Positions 36,181 through 44,925 are shown, numbered from the stretch's first letter. The stretch: DNA of 64,000 nt from Acidobacteriota bacterium (GCA_025359885.1 JANYDG010000095.1:1-64000), one strand, 5' to 3'. Notes: generated by a model not told the origin, from the sequence alone. Numbers and translations: made by a program.

Positions 36181-37185
36181 TTATGGCTGTAAAAGATGTG
36201 TTGGAGGTATAGGACCGTTGCCTTCTGGCCAGACTTCGAAAATAAACACAGATGAGGGCTGTGGCTTGTTCACCAACACAGGTTTCCACTCTATACGGCA
36301 AAGACTGAGGCTACTCAAGATTGGGTCCGCTATGGGATGCCCAACCGACCACCAATCATTCGAAGGAAATGTGATGAGAATACCTTGGGGCTTGGGAACC
36401 TCATCCTTGACAGGTTGCACCTTTGGGTTGACTGGCCAGTTTTGGGAAGCAAGCGTGCTTCTAAGCTTTTCTGCGACAGCGCGAGAATTCTCATCCGAAA
36501 GGTCAGCGCGCACTTCAATTTGAAGAGGACTACTATTCGTGGACGATGGTAGTTCTAAGAAGGGCCGAAAAGCATCCTTAAGTTCCAGTGTTGTAAGCGT
36601 TCTATGAAATGGCGGTTTTTGCCCAATTCGCTCAGCAGTAACACTTAGCATGTAACCAATTGCCCTCGGGTCGTCTTTAGATATCGCCCAATCCAACGGC
36701 TCTAAATCTATCGTGTACCATTTCACCAAATCAGCTTTAAGCGCTAAGACCTCGGGCCAATAATAAGTCATAAATTCCTGTTTTGTCTTTTGATCGTAAT
36801 CATGCTTTCTCTGGAAGAAAGCTTGCCTTCCATTCGGGCGGTTCTTAATTGCGTCATCAAGTGATTGAACAATAGCTTCTCGTCTCCAACCATTCGCCGC
36901 GATATCCCGTGCGTTTATGAAATTGACTATCTCCTCGGCAAGAGCCAACGTTTGTTTTTTCAAATAGGCCTTCCGGTTCAACGGAGACAAATTTTCGACA
37001 ATGCAATCTTTAATAGTAATGACAATATTATTGCCCTGAGCGTTCACATCGCAGGGGCCAGTTTGCTTACTGCTGATGCTTGTCTGTGAACCGGCCGGAG
37101 AACTCAAGTCGGCTTTCGATTGCCCAAGCATCAGTGCGGCAGAATCCAACAGCAGTATAAAAAAAGCGACGTTAATATTACGCAA
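36181..37185 (-). CDS. Secreted protein of unknown function (low-GC pair, distal gene)
   Basis: A 334-residue protein with a signal peptide (INVAFFILLLDSAALMLGQS). After about 40 residues it carries a Cys-bracketed motif, PCDVNAQGNNIVITIKDC, followed by a helical segment and an alpha/beta C-terminal part. The same motif occurs in the protein encoded 3 bp upstream. Base composition is clearly lower in GC than its neighbours, which suggests acquisition. No family recognised; location should be periplasmic. Confidence 0.7.
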   Translation of the reverse strand: MRNINVAFFILLLDSAALMLGQSKADLSSPAGSQTSISSKQTGPCDVNAQGNNIVITIKDCIVENLSPLNRKAYLKKQTLALAEEIVNFINARDIAANGWRREAIVQSLDDAIKNRPNGRQAFFQRKHDYDQKTKQEFMTYYWPEVLALKADLVKWYTIDLEPLDWAISKDDPRAIGYMLSVTAERIGQKPPFHRTLTTLELKDAFRPFLELPSSTNSSPLQIEVRADLSDENSRAVAEKLRSTLASQNWPVNPKVQPVKDEVPKPQGILITFPSNDWWSVGHPIADPILSSLSLCRIEWKPVLVNKPQPSSVFIFEVWPEGNGPIPPTHLLQP

Positions 37186-37188
37186 TAG

Positions 37189-37506
37189 CTACTTGCTTTC
37201 CTTGTTGGATTTCTGGTCGACATTGCAGTCCGTGACTGTAACAACGTTTCCATTCCCAGATGCGCTTGCTTCGCACGGCGCTTTTTGCTCCGTTATTGAC
37301 GTGGTGGGGATCGCCGCCTCCACAGTTCTTTTATGACGAGCTTCGCTTGTTTTCCCGAGATAGATGAATCCGATATGCACGACTAACATGCTCAGTACGA
37401 TACATACAACCTCTGCGATCTTGGGATAGGGTCTCGCATAGTTGTCGTACAGCCAATATATTAAATCGACAAAATGCGACGACCAGTTCTTTGAATCTTC
37501 ACTCAT
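37189..37506 (-). CDS. Membrane protein sharing a Cys-bracketed motif with its neighbour
   Basis: A 105-residue protein with one transmembrane helix (IAEVVCIVLSMLVVHIGFIYL) and a C-terminal region containing APCEASASGNGNVVTVTDC, nearly the same motif as in the next gene. With the N-terminus in the cytoplasm, this motif would be periplasmic and could form a disulfide-closed hairpin. The two genes are 3 bp apart, in the same low-GC islet. Function unknown; the shared motif may mean they pair or recognise the same partner. Confidence 0.7.
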   Translation of the reverse strand: MSEDSKNWSSHFVDLIYWLYDNYARPYPKIAEVVCIVLSMLVVHIGFIYLGKTSEARHKRTVEAAIPTTSITEQKAPCEASASGNGNVVTVTDCNVDQKSNKESK

Positions 37507-37697
37507 CTAGAGCTCCATGCCTCTCAAAAGTAGCCTAAATTTTTTAGCGCAATTCAAGCAATCGACAAACCCCGTTGCCGGATAGCACAAGGTCCAGCAT
37601 GGCATCGATTAGACGCATTATCATTCCAGCCGCAATTACGAAACGGGAGAAATGGGCGGGTCTTAATTGCGACTTCATTCTCCTCTCTTCAACAGAC

Positions 37698-39248
37698 TTA
37701 CTTCCCCGGCGCAAACTCCGACCGGTGCCGACTGTAGAAGAAGTAGATCACCAGACCGATGACCAGCCAGACGAAAAACCGCATCCAGGTAATAATCGGC
37801 AGCCCGCTCATCAGCAGAATGCAGAAAACAATGCTCAGTGCCGGGATCACCGGCCCACCCGGCACCCGGAATCCCCGCCGCCGCTCCGGCTCACGGTAGC
37901 GCAGCACCAGCACCCCGATCGAAACCAGCACAAACGCAAACAGCGTGCCAATATTCGACAGGTCAGCCAGCGTTCCGATGTCGAAGAGTCCCGAGGGGAT
38001 CGCGACCACAAACCCCGCCACCCAGGTCGAAAACGCTGGAGTCCTGTATTTTTTATGGACCCGGCTGAAAATCTTCGGCAGCAGCCCATCCCGCGACATC
38101 GAAAACCACACCCGCGACTGGCCCAGCTGGTACACCAGCAGCGAAGAAAGCATGCCCGTCAGCGCACCAAACAACACCGCCAGCCTTACCCAGTGCAGCG
38201 GATGCCCATCCGGCGTCAGCGAAAGCTTCTTCAGCGCATTCACCACCGGCGCCGCATCGCCCACCATCGACTGCCACGGCACCAAACCGGTCAAACAAAC
38301 TGCCACCGCGACATACAACACCGTGCACACCACCAGAGTGGCGATAATGCCAATCGGCAGATCCCGCTGCGGATTCTTGCACTCCTCCGCCGCCGTCGAA
38401 ACCGAATCAAACCCGATGTAAGTAAAGAAAATAATCGACCCGCCCGCCAGGATGCCCGACACCCCATTCGGTGCAAAAGGATGCCAGTTCGTCGGATGGA
38501 TATATTCAAGAGCCGCAAAGATGAAAATCAAAATCGCAGTCAACTTCAACCCGACCATCACGTTATTGGCCTCTGCCGTCTCCCGGATGCCCCTCACCAG
38601 CACCACAGTCAGCAGCAGCACAATCAAAAACGCCGGTATATTGAACCCGAAATGCCACCCCGGCGCGTACAGATCATGGCCGGCGAGATCCTGCAACCCG
38701 GCCGGCAGATACGCAGGCGAAATCCAGCGCGCCGATGGATGCAGCCCAAACCAGTCCAGCAGATCCACCACATGCGCGGCAAACCCTACGCTCACCGTCA
38801 TGTTTGAACCCGCATACTCCAGAATCAAGTCCCAGCCAATAATCCAGGCCACCAGCTCGCCCAGCGTCGCGTAGGTATACGTGTAAGCCGACCCGGCAAT
38901 CGGTATCATCGATGCCAACTCGGCGTAGCACAGCCCCGTCAACCCACAGACAATCGCCACCAGCACCAGCGAAACCGCCAGCGCAGGCCCCGCCCCAGGC
39001 CGCCCCGCCAGCGCCGTATGCGTAATCAGGTAGTCCGCCAGCGGCGTGTTCAGCACGCTCGTCGCATCAAACTTCTCGCCCGAGATCGCCGTCCCGATCA
39101 CAGTAAAAATGCCCGAGCCAATGACCGCGCCAATGCCCAGCGCCGTCAGCGACCAGGGTCCGAGCGTCTTCTTCAGGCTGTGTTCCGGATCCTGGGAGTC
39201 CAGGATCAGCTTGTCAATCGACTTGCGCTTGAGTAGTTGGCTAGCCAG
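37698..39248 (-). CDS. Amino acid permease (APC superfamily), apparent CTG start
   Basis: About 516 residues with 12 or more membrane helices. The conserved first helix, SLTALGIGAVIGSGIFTVIG, lies upstream of the first in-frame GTG (39101) and is needed for a functional transporter. No ATG, GTG or TTG exists in frame between it and the upstream stop, but a CTG at 39246-39248 follows GAGGAG with a 7-base spacer and gives ASQLLKRKSIDKLIL as the start. I therefore place the start there. Other motifs fit cationic-amino-acid-type carriers (YAELASMIPIAGSAYTYTYATLGE). A start-codon mutation or sequence error is an alternative. Confidence 0.85.
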   Translation of the reverse strand: MASQLLKRKSIDKLILDSQDPEHSLKKTLGPWSLTALGIGAVIGSGIFTVIGTAISGEKFDATSVLNTPLADYLITHTALAGRPGAGPALAVSLVLVAIVCGLTGLCYAELASMIPIAGSAYTYTYATLGELVAWIIGWDLILEYAGSNMTVSVGFAAHVVDLLDWFGLHPSARWISPAYLPAGLQDLAGHDLYAPGWHFGFNIPAFLIVLLLTVVLVRGIRETAEANNVMVGLKLTAILIFIFAALEYIHPTNWHPFAPNGVSGILAGGSIIFFTYIGFDSVSTAAEECKNPQRDLPIGIIATLVVCTVLYVAVAVCLTGLVPWQSMVGDAAPVVNALKKLSLTPDGHPLHWVRLAVLFGALTGMLSSLLVYQLGQSRVWFSMSRDGLLPKIFSRVHKKYRTPAFSTWVAGFVVAIPSGLFDIGTLADLSNIGTLFAFVLVSIGVLVLRYREPERRRGFRVPGGPVIPALSIVFCILLMSGLPIITWMRFFVWLVIGLVIYFFYSRHRSEFAPGK

Positions 39249-39442
39249 GTTGAAGCTCCTCGTCCGATGAATTTCAACTCAGATAAAGCGTCTTCGGCAG
39301 ATGCCGGGGAATCACGTTTGCCCAACTATACAAGACTGCAAAGGGCTCCTGAAAAGAATCTCAGGAACCCCTTGCCCTACACATGCTGTCCGCGGGTGTC
39401 CCATCCTTGTCACGCACTTCGTGGCAAAGGTGGAAGACTCAC

Positions 39443-39601
39443 CTACTTGCGCTTGCTCTGGCCTCGCGCAGCCTTCTTCAGCTTCTGCTTGTTTTCGCCA
39501 CGTGCGCCCACGCGCGGGCCCTTTGGGGCGGCCGCCTTGCGTGCCGCGCGCTTCAGCTTCTTTCGTTCTTGTACGTCTTCAATTTTGGTGGTATCTGCCA
39601 T
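39443..39601 (-). CDS. Small basic protein of unknown function
   Basis: A 52-residue protein, MADTTKIEDVQERKKLKRAA..., ending ...AARGQSKRK. It is about 40 percent Lys and Arg with an Ala/Gly-rich middle, like a nucleic-acid-binding or ribosome-associated small protein. A purine-rich AGAGAAGA sequence precedes the ATG at 39601. It lies about 70 bases downstream of the helicase gene on the same strand, so it may be its last co-transcribed gene. Confidence 0.6.
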   Translation of the reverse strand: MADTTKIEDVQERKKLKRAARKAAAPKGPRVGARGENKQKLKKAARGQSKRK

Positions 39602-39673
39602 GGTCTTCTCTTCTCTTTTCGCTTGAAATCTTGTCCTGGGGAAATCTCACCCGCGATCTGCGTCCGCGCCCGT

Positions 39674-42568
39674 CTACATCTTCTCCAGTTGCGCAAACTT
39701 TTCGATGAGCTTCTTCACCCCAAATTTAACAAAGTGTACTGTCAGTTTCGCATCTTCTCCGTCTCCCTCGCGGAGAATAATGGTCCCTTCGCCATATTTT
39801 CCGTGCCGAACACGGCTTCCCTTCTTCAATCCCGCCACCACAGCCATCTGCGGAATCTCCATCTTCGGCCGCGCATACCCGCCGCCAACGCCACTTCCGC
39901 CGCCCCGCCCGCCAAAAAACTGCGCGATATTGTCGATCGAATCAGGCCCCTTCTCCGCCGGCTTCCCCGCCGACTGTCCCGCTGCACCAGCCCCGCTCGA
40001 TTTCAACTGCGGCGGCCAGACAGTCACTCCCGGCTTCGGATAGGGCGTCGCCCTCAATCCCCCAGACTTCCCTGCCGGCACCCGGCCCACCGTTGCCGAC
40101 CCGCTCTGGTCCTCATCCTCGTAGCTGTAATGCCCGCCAAAGTCGCCGCTGTCCAAATCTTCCCGGCCATACCCATACCCCGGCCCGCGCCCCGAAAACG
40201 AAGCATTTCCGCCATACCCGGTCGTTCCCCGCGGCGAACCAAGATTCTCCAGCAGCCGACCCGGTATCTCTTCCAGAAACCGCGAAGGCGTACTCCTCTC
40301 CGGAGCATCGTTGCCATACCGACGCCGGTATTCCGCCCGCGTCAGCACCAGCGTGTCCATCGCCCGCGTCATCCCTACATAGCAAAGCCGCCGCTCTTCC
40401 TCCAGGCCATTCGGGTCGTTCAGCGTCCGCGAATGAGGAAAAAGTCCCTCCTCAAGCCCCGCCAGAAATACCAGCGGAAACTCCAGCCCCTTCGCCGCAT
40501 GCAGGCTCATCAGCGTTACCCGTGCGTCCGCATCAAACTTGTCCATGTCAGATACCAGCGCCGCATGATCCAGAAATTCGCTCAAGCTCTCCCCGCGACT
40601 CTCCGCATCCTGCGCCGCATTCGCCAGTTCCTTTAGATTCTCGATCCGGCTGATTGCCTCCGGCGAACCCTCAGCCTCCAGCACCTTGATGTACCCGCTG
40701 CGGTCAATCAAAAAACGAATCAGCTCCGGCAGCGTAGCCCGCTCCCCAGGCTTCCTGAACCCGGCCGAAGCACCCAGGCTCACATCCAGAATTCCCCGCG
40801 GCCTGTCCTCCAGATCTGACTTGCTCAGCCGCGCAGCAATCTTCCGCGGAGTCACCTTTGCCGCGCTCTTGTGAAAGGGCGAAAGCATCAGCGCGTCCAT
40901 CATCGGCGTTGGTGCCTCTACCTCCGCCACCCCGCCAAAATCAAAATCCGTCGCGTCGCCAGCATCTCCAAAATCAAAACTCGTATTCTCCCCAAACCCA
41001 AAATCCACGTTCCCTTCAGCCTCGGCACCAGCCACAGTCTCAGCGGCCCCCGCCACCTCCGTGTTCACGTCCCCGTTCAGCCCCGCCGCAAGCGCCCCGG
41101 CAAAATCCGGATTCATCAGCGCCCGCGCATCCTTGATCAGCTGCTGAAACCCCTCCAGCGCCAGACACGCCCGAGCCGGAATCAGCTTCCCCCGTATCGC
41201 CTCGCCAATCGCCGCCCACGTCGAAACGCCCGTTTCCAGAGCCATCCTCTCCAGCGTCTCCAGCGTCGTCTTCCCAATGCCCCGCGTCGGCGTGTTCACC
41301 ACCCGCTGCAACGCCACCGAGTCATCCGGATTCTGCACCACCTTCAAATAACAAAGCATGTCCCGAATCTCGGCCCGCTCGTAAAAACTGAATCCGCCAA
41401 CCATCGTGTACTTGATCCCGTACCGACGCAGCGCCTCTTCCACCAGCCGCGATTGCGAATTCGTCCGGTAAAGCACCGCGCACTTCGCCTCATCCCGATG
41501 CTCGCTCGTCGCCTCGCGCAGGTACTTGTTGATCTTGTCGGCAATAAACAAGGCCTCGTTCTCCCCATCAGGAGCCTCGTAATACCCCACCATCGCCCCG
41601 CCGTCGCGCTCCGTCCAAAGCGTCTTGCCCTTGCGCTGCGCGTTGTTGGCAACCACCGCTCCAGCCGCTTCCAGAATTACCTGTGTCGAACGATAATTCT
41701 GCTCCAGCCTGACAATCTTCGCGTTCGGAAAATCCTGCTCAAACTCCAGAATGTTCCGAATATCCGCGCCGCGCCACGAATAGATGCTCTGGTCCTCATC
41801 GCCCACCGCGCAGACGTTCCTGCGCTCCCCGGCGAGCAGCTTCATCATTTCGTACTGCGGCCGGTTCGTGTCCTGATACTCGTCCACAAGCAGGTATTTG
41901 TAGCGCCGCTGGTACCGCTCCCGCACCTCGCTTGAAGACTTCAGCAGGCGCACCGTCTCAAGCAGCAGATCGTCAAAGTCCAGCGCATTGTTCTTCGCCA
42001 TCTCCTTGCGATACGCCTCGTAGATGTGCGCAATCCGCTCCGACCCAGGGTCAGAAGAGCCCAGGTAATACTCCTGCGGATCGATCATGTGGCTCTTCGC
42101 CCACGAAATCTTGCCCAGCACATTGCGCGGCGTCAACTGCTTCGTGTCCAGCCCCATCCGCTTCATGATCGTCTTGACAATAGCCTGCTGGTCGTTCTCG
42201 TCGTAGATGGCAAAATCCCTGGTCAACCCAACCGCCGTCGGTCCAGTCCCAATCCGCAGCGCCTCAATGTCCCGCCTCAGAATCCGCACACACAGCGAGT
42301 GGAACGTCGCAATCAGCGGCCTCGTCAGCGAACCGCGCTCGAGCAGCCGGTCAATACGCTCGCCCATTTCCTTCGAGGCCTTGTTCGTAAAGGTGACCGC
42401 CAGGATCGAATCCGGCGCAACCCCATGCTCCTGAATCAGATAAGCGATGCGAAAAGTAATAACGCGCGTCTTCCCCGACCCCGCACCAGCCAGAATCAAC
42501 ACCGGCCCGTCAACAGTCTCAACAGCCGCCCGCTGCTCAGGATTCAATTTGTCCAAAAGATGCTGCAA
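39674..42568 (-). CDS. UvrD/PcrA-family ATP-dependent DNA helicase
   Basis: A 964-residue superfamily 1A helicase acting in excision repair or replication restart. Motif I is ILAGAGSGKTRVITFR, motif Ia is AVTFTNKASKEMGERI, motif II contains LLVDEYQDTNR, motif III is GDEDQSIYSWRGAD, and motif V/VI includes SLHAAKGLEFPLVF and VGMTRAMDTLVL. The C-terminus has a PcrA-like RNA-polymerase-binding Tudor-like segment (VRHGKYGEGTIILREGDG). An acidic Gly/Phe/Asp insert (about 490-560, repeats of DFGF/FDFGD type) and a Gly-rich linker (about 790-880) make it about 200 residues longer than most PcrA proteins. Confidence 0.93.
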   Translation of the reverse strand: MQHLLDKLNPEQRAAVETVDGPVLILAGAGSGKTRVITFRIAYLIQEHGVAPDSILAVTFTNKASKEMGERIDRLLERGSLTRPLIATFHSLCVRILRRDIEALRIGTGPTAVGLTRDFAIYDENDQQAIVKTIMKRMGLDTKQLTPRNVLGKISWAKSHMIDPQEYYLGSSDPGSERIAHIYEAYRKEMAKNNALDFDDLLLETVRLLKSSSEVRERYQRRYKYLLVDEYQDTNRPQYEMMKLLAGERRNVCAVGDEDQSIYSWRGADIRNILEFEQDFPNAKIVRLEQNYRSTQVILEAAGAVVANNAQRKGKTLWTERDGGAMVGYYEAPDGENEALFIADKINKYLREATSEHRDEAKCAVLYRTNSQSRLVEEALRRYGIKYTMVGGFSFYERAEIRDMLCYLKVVQNPDDSVALQRVVNTPTRGIGKTTLETLERMALETGVSTWAAIGEAIRGKLIPARACLALEGFQQLIKDARALMNPDFAGALAAGLNGDVNTEVAGAAETVAGAEAEGNVDFGFGENTSFDFGDAGDATDFDFGGVAEVEAPTPMMDALMLSPFHKSAAKVTPRKIAARLSKSDLEDRPRGILDVSLGASAGFRKPGERATLPELIRFLIDRSGYIKVLEAEGSPEAISRIENLKELANAAQDAESRGESLSEFLDHAALVSDMDKFDADARVTLMSLHAAKGLEFPLVFLAGLEEGLFPHSRTLNDPNGLEEERRLCYVGMTRAMDTLVLTRAEYRRRYGNDAPERSTPSRFLEEIPGRLLENLGSPRGTTGYGGNASFSGRGPGYGYGREDLDSGDFGGHYSYEDEDQSGSATVGRVPAGKSGGLRATPYPKPGVTVWPPQLKSSGAGAAGQSAGKPAEKGPDSIDNIAQFFGGRGGGSGVGGGYARPKMEIPQMAVVAGLKKGSRVRHGKYGEGTIILREGDGEDAKLTVHFVKFGVKKLIEKFAQLEKM

Positions 42569-42730
42569 GATGAATGCGTCCAGAAGGGAAATGCCCTAAT
42601 CTAGTGTACCGTTGGTTGCGGCCGTAAGGCATCACCCTAGGCCTTGGACGATGCGTTGGAAAATAATGGATTCACGCCCAATGCATCTTTGCTTATTAGA
42701 GCGATAGCATGAGAATTGGAGATCAGCGAG

Positions 42731-43369
42731 ATGGGCGACAGCCATAATTTGTCCGAATACTTCAAGCAACACCAGCCAGCGGACCCTCAAGAAATCCAGC
42801 GCCTTCACCTGCTCCTCGATCGCGCAGATAAGCAAGTACAGAAAGTGGAGGCTGATATTGAACTGAATCAAATCGAATCAGCCAATGGGAGAGTGGATTT
42901 CTACGACAGAATCACCATCGGTTCGGGCGCCACAATTGCGGCTCTCGTGTCATTCCTCGGCGGCCACTCCGCGAAGCTGCAACCCGCATGGCTACTTCGC
43001 GGCGCGTTGATATCCCTAGTATTGGCAATGGCTGCAAGCCTTTTTCGAAACTATCGCTATCCAAATTATGTGCTTACGGTACATAAAATCTCATATATAC
43101 GAAGGCTCCGTTATCAAAAAAGTTGTCGATCCAACTTCATCAAAGCCGCTCCGGCGGCGATAGATGTACGCACGGGGCTACCAATCGACGTAGTTAAGAG
43201 TTCAAACGAATTTGAAAAATCTGACGCTGAACTAAAAAAGCTTGAGGATGAAAGAGTGAAATTAGCCGAACGCCTCCGAAAGGAATGGACCTATTCACAG
43301 AACTTCAGCATGACCCTTGCAATATGCGCAATGGTTTTCTTGGTTTGGCTAGCTATCGTCAACTTCTGA
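42731..43369 (+). CDS. Membrane protein with coiled-coil segments, unknown function
   Basis: A 212-residue protein. The ATG at 42731 was chosen over the upstream TTG because GGAG sits 9 bases before it. The layout is a helical start (RLHLLLDRADKQVQKVEADI), two hydrophobic helices (GSGATIAALVSFL; ALISLVLAMAASLF), a cytoplasmic charged helix (DAELKKLEDERVKLAERLRK), and a final helix (LAICAMVFLVWLAIV). It resembles the SLATT-type two-helix plus coil architecture seen near defence genes, but this is only a similarity of layout. Lower GC than the flanks. Confidence 0.6.
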   Translation: MGDSHNLSEYFKQHQPADPQEIQRLHLLLDRADKQVQKVEADIELNQIESANGRVDFYDRITIGSGATIAALVSFLGGHSAKLQPAWLLRGALISLVLAMAASLFRNYRYPNYVLTVHKISYIRRLRYQKSCRSNFIKAAPAAIDVRTGLPIDVVKSSNEFEKSDAELKKLEDERVKLAERLRKEWTYSQNFSMTLAICAMVFLVWLAIVNF

Positions 43370-43439
43370 TCGATGCTGAACGTCGAATCTCGCCGAATAT
43401 TGGCGACAACGATTACGCCCGAAAGGGCCATCATACTGA

Positions 43440-43540
43440 GACCACGCGCGAACCCGGAGGGAGCAGGGGCATTCATGCCCCTGAATAACCACACAAGAAG
43501 CCGGCTTTAGCCGCGGGCCTTCTGTCTTCAACCAAAAGAA
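43440..43540. repeat. Hairpin-rich repeat sequence
   Basis: A perfect stem CAGGGGCAT-TC-ATGCCCCTG at 43464-43483, followed by the partly self-complementary GAAGCCGGCTTTAGCCGCGGGCCTTC at about 43498-43522. The design is that of dispersed extragenic repeats and it directly precedes a PIN-domain remnant. No T-run follows, so it is not a clean terminator. Confidence 0.5.
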
Positions 43541-43544
43541 AAGC

Positions 43545-43699
43545 CGCGCCTTCCGCGACCCAAAAGACAACAAGTTCCTTGAACTCGCCGTCGACGGGCT
43601 GCCGACCTCATCCTTTCCGGCGATCTCGATTTGCTCGTCCTCAACCCCTTTCGCGGCATCCCCGTCGTCACCCCAACGCAATACCTCGCTGAAGACTGA
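43545..43699 (+). pseudogene. Frameshifted remnant of a PIN-domain toxin
   Basis: Two reading frames together give a PIN C-terminal half: first FRDPKDNKFLELAVDG (43551-43598), then, after a shift of frame near 43600, ADLILSGDLDLLVLNPF and IPVVTPTQYLAED followed by TGA at 43697-43699. These are the conserved Asp-bearing segments of VapC-like ribonuclease toxins. The N-terminal half with the first Asp is missing. It is a decayed toxin gene, 1 kb from an orphan Phd-type antitoxin. Confidence 0.75.
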
Positions 43700-43744
43700 C
43701 TACGGTATAGCCACCCCCACCCCGCAGGCCTCACAATAGAGTGC

Positions 43745-44155
43745 ATGATCAGACCTTGCTATATCGTGATCGACCGCGAAAGCTCAAGCGGCATCTCCAC
43801 ACGCAAACTCATCATCGAGACCGCAAAATTCAATGTCATCACCGCCTATAGCAGCAAAGAGGCCATCGCTACCCTCAAGAAATATCCAGCCCTCGACGGG
43901 GTCGTCATGGACGCGGGCCTGGAAGACATGCCCACCGAGGAGCTGATTGCCGCGCTCAAACAGCTCCAGCCGAAAATAGCCGTAGTCCTCGTCAGCAGCC
44001 CGCGCTACGTCCCCTGCCCCGACGCCGACTACAACGTGGAATCCTTCGATCCCAGGCGTCTCCTCGCGCTTCTCGAAAAACTTCATCCAGAAGCCATCGC
44101 CGCCATCGAAAAGCGCAACGAAGACCTCGAAGAGGCCCACTTCTTTCACAAGTAG
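43745..44155 (+). CDS. Single-domain receiver-like protein
   Basis: A 136-residue protein with a CheY-like fold: an acidic start (YIVIDRESS, Asp10), ITAYSSKEAIATLKKYP, the phospho-acceptor-like Asp in DGVVMDAGLEDMP, and IAVVLVSSPRY for the switch Ser/Thr strand. The Lys near the end of the fourth to fifth strand is not obvious, and the acidic pair is reduced, so it may be a degenerate receiver. It has no output domain. No kinase lies nearby. Confidence 0.7.
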   Translation: MIRPCYIVIDRESSSGISTRKLIIETAKFNVITAYSSKEAIATLKKYPALDGVVMDAGLEDMPTEELIAALKQLQPKIAVVLVSSPRYVPCPDADYNVESFDPRRLLALLEKLHPEAIAAIEKRNEDLEEAHFFHK

Positions 44156-44287
44156 GTTTCGCGACCGCAACTCGACTGCGGAAAAGAAGATCGCATGGGA
44201 CCGCATGGGTCTGGGCGACAGGGTACAACGTCCATGGTGCCCAAAGTAGACCAGACCATCCATGGCCGGCACAGCTATCCTCCCCGC

Positions 44288-44398
44288 ATGTTCAGATTCG
44301 GTAAACCCAGTACCGCAGGCCAATGGATCAGCCACATCATCGGAGCCCTCGTCGCGGTCTTCCTCATCGGGTGGCTGCTGCGAATTTACATCCTGTAA
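44288..44398 (+). CDS. Very small single-pass membrane protein
   Basis: A 36-residue protein, MFRFGKPSTAGQWISHIIGA..., that is mostly one hydrophobic helix (IIGALVAVFLIGWLLRIYIL). Earlier in-frame starts would only add an unlikely Gly/His-rich leader. Membrane miniproteins of this shape are easily missed; no family recognised, and the ribosome site is weak. Confidence 0.4.
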   Translation: MFRFGKPSTAGQWISHIIGALVAVFLIGWLLRIYIL

Positions 44399-44700
44399 CC
44401 ACCGGTCGGCGGGTAGCGCAGGTCTCAAAAGGAACAAGTCCGGGTGCCCAGGGTCTGGCTTTTCTGACCTGAGTCTCTCCAGCCAGGCAAATATTGGCTC
44501 CCACCTGCGTCAAGCCCAGGCTCCCAGCGTGGCAGACCGAGACCCCCCAAAACCGATTGCCGATAATTTCTACCAAATCCTCCATAATCGGAACCAGAAG
44601 TCAGAAGTCTGAAAATGGGCAAATTGCCCATAATCAGCGGTACCCCCCCTCCCCCCCCTCAAAATGGGCAAAATGGGCATTTTCCAGCGAGGTCAATTTC
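44399..44700. promoter_or_regulatory. Intergenic region with palindromic and direct repeats before an antitoxin gene
   Basis: No gene is supported here. A 17-base palindrome ATGGGCAA-A-TTGCCCAT lies at 44615-44631, and two more direct ATGGGCA copies lie at 44664-44670 and 44674-44680, ending 20 bases before the antitoxin ATG. Between them is a run of seven C, one T and eight C (44643-44658). The repeated ATGGGCA boxes look like operator sites, as expected for an autoregulated Phd-type antitoxin. Confidence 0.55.
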
Positions 44701-44925
44701 ATGCGCACCATGTCAGCTACTGAAGCCAAGCGAAAGTTCGCCGACCTGCTCGACATCTCTGCTCGCGAACCAGTCCTCATCCAGCGCCACGACCGCGAAA
44801 TTGCAATCCTCATAGCTCCACAATTGCTTCGAGCCCTCTGCCTTCACCTGCAGGCTCCCCCTGAAACCAGCCAGGCTCCTCTTGAGCCGCTCACTTCGCC
44901 AGCTCGCGCTCCCGCAGCCAGGTAA
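44701..44925 (+). CDS. Phd/YefM-family antitoxin, apparently orphan
   Basis: A 74-residue protein starting [20 protein letters not shown], followed by [18 protein letters not shown]; this is the DNA-binding beta-alpha core of Phd/YefM antitoxins. GAGG lies 9 bases before the ATG. No toxin follows: the tail is Pro/Ala-rich and its last 35 bases overlap the 3' end of the convergent cusA gene, so the original C-terminal toxin-binding part may have been replaced. A PIN-toxin remnant lies upstream. Probably a decayed toxin-antitoxin locus. Confidence 0.78.
   Translation: MRTMSATEAKRKFADLLDISAREPVLIQRHDREIAILIAPQLLRALCLHLQAPPETSQAPLEPLTSPARAPAAR

Noticed and set aside
40871-41935. Long open frame (354 codons) on the plus strand
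   Set aside because: It is the antisense shadow of the helicase gene with an Arg/Pro/His-rich sequence and no family match.
44195-44287. Longer start for the small membrane protein at 44288
   Set aside because: The upstream in-frame extension is Gly/His-rich and lacks a ribosome site, so the ATG at 44288 is preferred.
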